A DNA stretch of 64,000 nucleotides from the NCBI RefSeq assembly GCF_963675165.1, contig NC_087392.1, positions 124,001 through 188,000 on the forward strand, read 5' to 3'. Position 1 is the first letter of the stretch, and every line of letters starts with the position of its first letter. Made by a program: the position numbers and the translations under genes. The stretch is from Halichondria panicea (taxonomy: Eukaryota > Porifera > Demospongiae > Suberitida > Halichondriidae). Positions 43,617 through 64,000 of the stretch are shown here, piece after piece. The notes under the pieces are model-generated. The model was not told the origin of the DNA. It saw only the letters and a program-made list of their open reading frames with translations, and searched no databases.

Positions 43617-44723
43617 CTAACTACTGCCTGTCTCTGTTAGTCCACACTTGTCCCTGAGTATCTTCACAACATGATCATAGGAACTGCAGTAAAGAGGATA
43701 ATAGTTAATTAGTAGCTTGTAATTAGCTAATCACCTTCCGTTTCTGACGATCTTGAATGCCCCCTGTGTGGCCAGATGGACTACAGTGGACCCACTTCTA
43801 CTGGACACCCTCTCATCTTCAACTATCCTACCACCATCAACAACAAGGTCCAGGTTAGGCCACAGCTCCTTGAACTCCTGCACAAGGAGAAAACATCTGT
43901 ATGGTATGGATTCAACATGAAGGGTAGTTTGATAAATAATTATGTGAGGAATGTTTCATCAAAAGCATTATGTTTAGTACCCATACCTCTACAGCTAGAG
44001 TGCTCCTAGTGTCACTGATGTTGGCGCTGGTGAGGGCTATGGGATAGCCACACTCTCGTACCAGCTGGCGTATGAAGTCATGGTCCGGTATCCTCACTCC
44101 AACAAGGGACGTGTCAGGATTGAGTGCAGGGGGGAGGGAGGAACGTCTCTCAAACACAAGTGTCACTTGACCAGGGAGCAGTTGTTCCAGTACCTCCCTA
44201 CCCACAGTCACATTAGCCCATCTGCATGAACCACACAAATTATAAGACATTAATTAATAATCTTAAAAAGATGGACTTTGGAATTATCAGTTGTAATGAG
44301 TGAGAAGACTCAAGTTGGATAAATCTCTTACTTGTCCACATCATCCAGATCACCGACACAGATGGCGATGGGTTTGCCTTTATTTCGACCTTTAATCTTG
44401 TACAATCTCTCAATACCTTGTACAGAGTTCACGGATGCTGCAATACCATATATGGTGTCCGTTGGGAGAGCGACCACACCTCCAGAGTTGAGCACAGCTG
44501 CTCCCTCCCTCACAATACGATCAATGGGTTCCTGTGTGGAGGAGAATATAATATGAAGTATCATGTTGTATTCATCGCAACAATGACTCACTTCGCTGAT
44601 TTTGAGTATTTTTGCCGCCATTGATGAGCTCCTCAGCCTCCTGCAGTTGAGTGCTTGTGCTTGTACCAGGAGTCCCGATCTGCTACAACTGAATAGACGG
44701 CTGCACCATGCACAACTGATCAT
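43617..44723 (-). CDS. YRDC: Threonylcarbamoyl-AMP synthase, YrdC/Sua5 family
   Basis: Five exons (44723-44592, 44531-44332, 44221-43987, 43877-43735, 43683-43617) give 258 residues. YrdC signatures are clear: GGVVALPTDTIYGIAASV, LYKIKGRNKGKPIAICVG, LPGQVTLVF, VGVRIPDHDFIRQL, ALTSANIS and GSTVVHLATQGAFKIVRNG. The enzyme makes threonylcarbamoyl-AMP from threonine, bicarbonate and ATP, the first step of t6A37 tRNA modification. Two ATGs are possible. From 44723 the protein begins with a Cys/Arg/Ser-rich stretch without acidic residues, which could be a mitochondrial presequence. From 44621 (MAAKILKISE) it is cytosolic and 224 residues. Dual use is known for YRDC. It is head-to-head with CFAP47. 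Confidence 0.95.
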
Positions 44724-44874
44724 TTATACACGGGAGACAAGTCATTGCACCACCATTGCATTGTATTGCAATAATGTGCCCCCTCGATCCAATTCCCAAA
44801 TGTCGCGGGGGTAAGACTGACAAGCTGTTGAATTACTGACCGAGGTTCGATTCGAGGAAAGATTCTTTTTTTCG

Positions 44875-44888
44875 GTTGCCCAGGCAAC
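44875..44888 (+). promoter_or_regulatory. RFX X-box upstream of CFAP47
   Basis: GTTGCC-CA-GGCAAC is a perfect inverted repeat matching the RFX-factor X-box consensus. It lies 62 bp before the CFAP47 ATG and is followed at once by TATTTATAAAG, a TATA-like element. X-boxes mark ciliary genes in animals. The YRDC start is 152 bp away on the other side. Confidence 0.85.
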
Positions 44889-44901
44889 TATTTATAAAGC
44901 C
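44889..44901 (+). promoter_or_regulatory. TATA-like element of CFAP47
   Basis: TATTTATAAAG directly abuts the X-box and lies about 50 bp before the ATG, so the 5' UTR would be very short if it is used. Confidence 0.45.
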
Positions 44902-44950
44902 GTAGCCTAATCCCTGAGTTCATCAAAGACAGTCTTTTTGGCAGCGCAGA

Positions 44951-62035
<17,085 letters not shown>

Positions 62036-62238
62036 CATGCATGGCAGTTTTACCATTACATGATGTTTTAACATATTGTGTGCAATTTTCAGAACAAGTA
62101 TTTTAAACATAATTATTGAAAAAAGCAATGTGCAACCTCAACTATAATATCAATTATAATAAGCATACAGAAAAAATACCAATGCAAAGTGGGTCAGAAA
62201 ACAGCTTGACTATAATTACTATTGTTATAAAGTTTTAA

Positions 62239-63980
62239 TTACTTAATTGTGGTGCACTTCTGGCAGAGAATTTCTCCGAGGTTTGTTTCAAAGAAGTCTG
62301 TTGTGGCCACACTGGACCCGCATAGGTTGCATGTGAAGCACTCCAGATGAAACACCTGCTCTCGATACACAGTGTGCTTTGAGGTAATCGGCTGGTGACA
62401 TTTGAAACATTTCTTTGCAGATTTAGCGGCACAATCTTGGCAAACTGGTTTGTCTTCTTTCTCCTTGACTTTCCCTTTATAGCCGATCATATTGATCCCA
62501 CAGTACCCGCAGTTGAAGCAATCAGGATGATACATTCCAAAGCCGAATTTCACTCCTCTTCCAATAACAGACTTTGTGCAGACGGTACACTTCTTGCCAA
62601 CCTTGTCAGCGTAGCATGGCGTACACATTAGATTATCGTCCAACTCCTGAAACTCCCCATCAACCAACCAAGCCTGACACAGAGTACACTTGAAGCAATC
62701 GGAATGCCATGCTCTGGTTTTCTGCTTCATGTAGCTAACCGTGGGTATGATAGCGTTCTTGCAAGCATGGCACTGGGCGACGGGCTCCATGCAATCACCA
62801 CACAGCAGGTCACCTTTGACTAAGTAGTGCTTAGTTTGAGACACGTCTTCTTGACAGCGTCTGCACACAAAGCACTCTTTATGCCACGATCGATTTTTGA
62901 AATGCATGACTTTGGCTCGTAGGCTGATAGGCTCGTGGCAACTCTCACAAATGGCTGCGTACTCTCGATCGTAACAGCGGCTGCAGTAGAGGGAATCAGA
63001 TATCTCTTTGAATGATGAATCGTGGAGAAGGGTGTCACATTCAGAGCAGCATAAGTGTTGCTTGTGGTATTTCTTTCCTCCAGACTCAGTCACAGTGTCT
63101 GAAAAGACCAGCTGAGGATAGGAACAAATATGGAATAATGAATCAATGCATGGTTACGCACTGAATAGATGTATAATGTTGCAATTTGCTGTATGCAAGC
63201 TACGTACTGATACATGTTTGTAAGTTAAGTTACAGGTTAACCTCACCTCATCACAGCCAGAGCATCTTGGCACGAGTGAGTCTCCATGATGTCTCCCACA
63301 GAGGAGGACATTCTTTTCTGATGAATGAAAGTAGATCAAGTCAACCAGCAGCTCCTGGCATGTCTCACACCTGATGCATGATCACCAGAAGTTAGGGTTT
63401 AGGGTTCTAAACCATTGTACAGTGGATTGTAGTGCACTTGCAACAGAGAATTGCCAGACAGCAAAACCACAATTTAGATTGTTAGATATGAATAATTTAT
63501 CATTAATCAGGGCCGAAACTGAAATGAAAGGGGAAATTATATTTAGCATAGTTATTTCGGTCACTTCTGAATCTACAAAATGAATAATTCTAGCACATAT
63601 CTGAGAGGTTAAGGTTTTAGGCTAATTATCTACATGTAATTATCTACTATTATTGTGGTTTTGCTGTTAGGCAATTCCCTGTTGCAAGTGCACTGCAATC
63701 CACTGTAGTGGCTTACGTGAAGCATTGAGGGTGCCATGCCTGGTCATCACCAACTCTCTCTGCTTGCACATAGACAGCTCCTAGATCAATCACTTCAGTG
63801 CAACCAACACAGGCCTAATAGAGGGAAATAAGCACAGCATGTCAACACACACTGCATGCAGTTAGTTAGTCTTACCAAACTCTCTGTGGCTGTCATTTTG
63901 TCCACTGAGCCCACTCCAAAGAACCTTCTCTTAGTTCTGTCGACAAATTTGCCCATTCGTTTCTTATCCAGGTCAGCCAT
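62239..63980 (-). CDS. Six-LIM-domain protein, Testin/Prickle/LIMPETin-like
   Basis: Four exons (63980-63876, 63814-63717, 63370-63247, 63111-62239) give 399 residues. After [20 protein letters not shown] come six LIM domains: ACVGC...CETC...CGRHH, PRCSGC...CSECD...CSRCYD, AICESC...CRRC...CGDC, QCHAC...CTLC...CTPCY, KCTVC...CGYC...CQDC and KCFKC...CNLC...CQKC. The first two ([40 protein letters not shown]) match LIM1-2 of Testin and Prickle. Six LIM domains recall LIMPETin, although no PET domain is seen; only 20 bases lie upstream, so a PET exon outside the window is possible. LIM domains are zinc-binding protein-interaction modules at adhesions and on actin. Convergent with CFAP47. Intron 2 carries a MITE. 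Confidence 0.9.
63420..63705. mobile_element. TA-flanked MITE with 55-bp TIRs in the LIM gene intron 2
   Basis: CAGTGGATTGTAGTGCACTT at the left and its near-perfect inverse at the right pair over about 55 bp with five mismatches. TA lies on both sides (63418-63419, 63706-63707). The right end is about ten bases from the exon 2 splice donor. The interior has no ORF of note. Confidence 0.9.
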
Positions 63981-64000
63981 TTTGTGGCAAGCATCTAGAT

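Overview
This is a eukaryotic, metazoan window. Nearly every gene is split by short GT-AG introns. The gene set is animal: a T-box factor, an intersectin with a DH-PH-C2 tail, a p190RhoGAP-like GTPase module, a TRAF-like protein, TRIM-like proteins, akirin and a six-LIM protein. The proteins are divergent, genes are packed about every 4 kb, and intron positions can be read directly. I infer a sponge or another early-branching animal. That placement is weak, because no rRNA, mitochondrial or species-diagnostic sequence is present.

Layout, left to right. 1-454 (-): an unrecognised partial gene. 1089-4518 and 5037-8784 (-): tandem paralogues with RING, B-box, coiled coil, FN3 and an ALK-type glycine-rich domain. 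9194-12041 (+): OSCP1. 12362-13445 (+): akirin. 14189-20419 (+): a p190RhoGAP-like GTPase plus FF head fused to a giant Pro-rich, YxN-rich tail. 20558-21085 (+): LYRM2. 21346-22622 (-): an intronless TRAF-like gene with a frameshift. 22824-29220 (+): gamma-adaptin of AP-1. 29511-30756 (-): a T-box factor. 31078-41781 (-): long-form intersectin. 42111-43469 (+): CHMP2B. 43617-44723 (-): YRDC. 44951-62035 (+): CFAP47, with an intronless nitrilase-family gene nested antisense at 50387-51187. 62239-63980 (-): a six-LIM protein.

Several genes touch shared processes. AP-1 gamma, intersectin and CHMP2B belong to membrane traffic. OSCP1 and CFAP47 are cilium-related, and CFAP47 has a textbook RFX X-box 62 bp upstream of its ATG. 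The two TRIM-like genes and the TRAF-like gene are RING proteins of probable ubiquitin signalling. The p190-like protein and intersectin belong to small-GTPase and adaptor signalling. Four gene pairs are head-to-head with 200-410 bp between start codons.

Introns and spacers carry many repeats: at least four different TA-flanked inverted-repeat elements (MITE-like), a large foldback family with tandem arrays in the OSCP1 and CFAP47 introns, several minisatellites, and long CA/GT runs that often end exactly at splice sites. The most striking observations are the ALK-type glycine-rich domain on cytosolic TRIM-like proteins, the p190-like scaffold with no RhoGAP domain, a roughly 20-copy array made of an intron's own 3' splice site, and the nested intronless nitrilase. 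Gene models were assembled by eye from reading frame, splice consensus and family alignment. Coordinates of multi-exon genes are the outer CDS limits.
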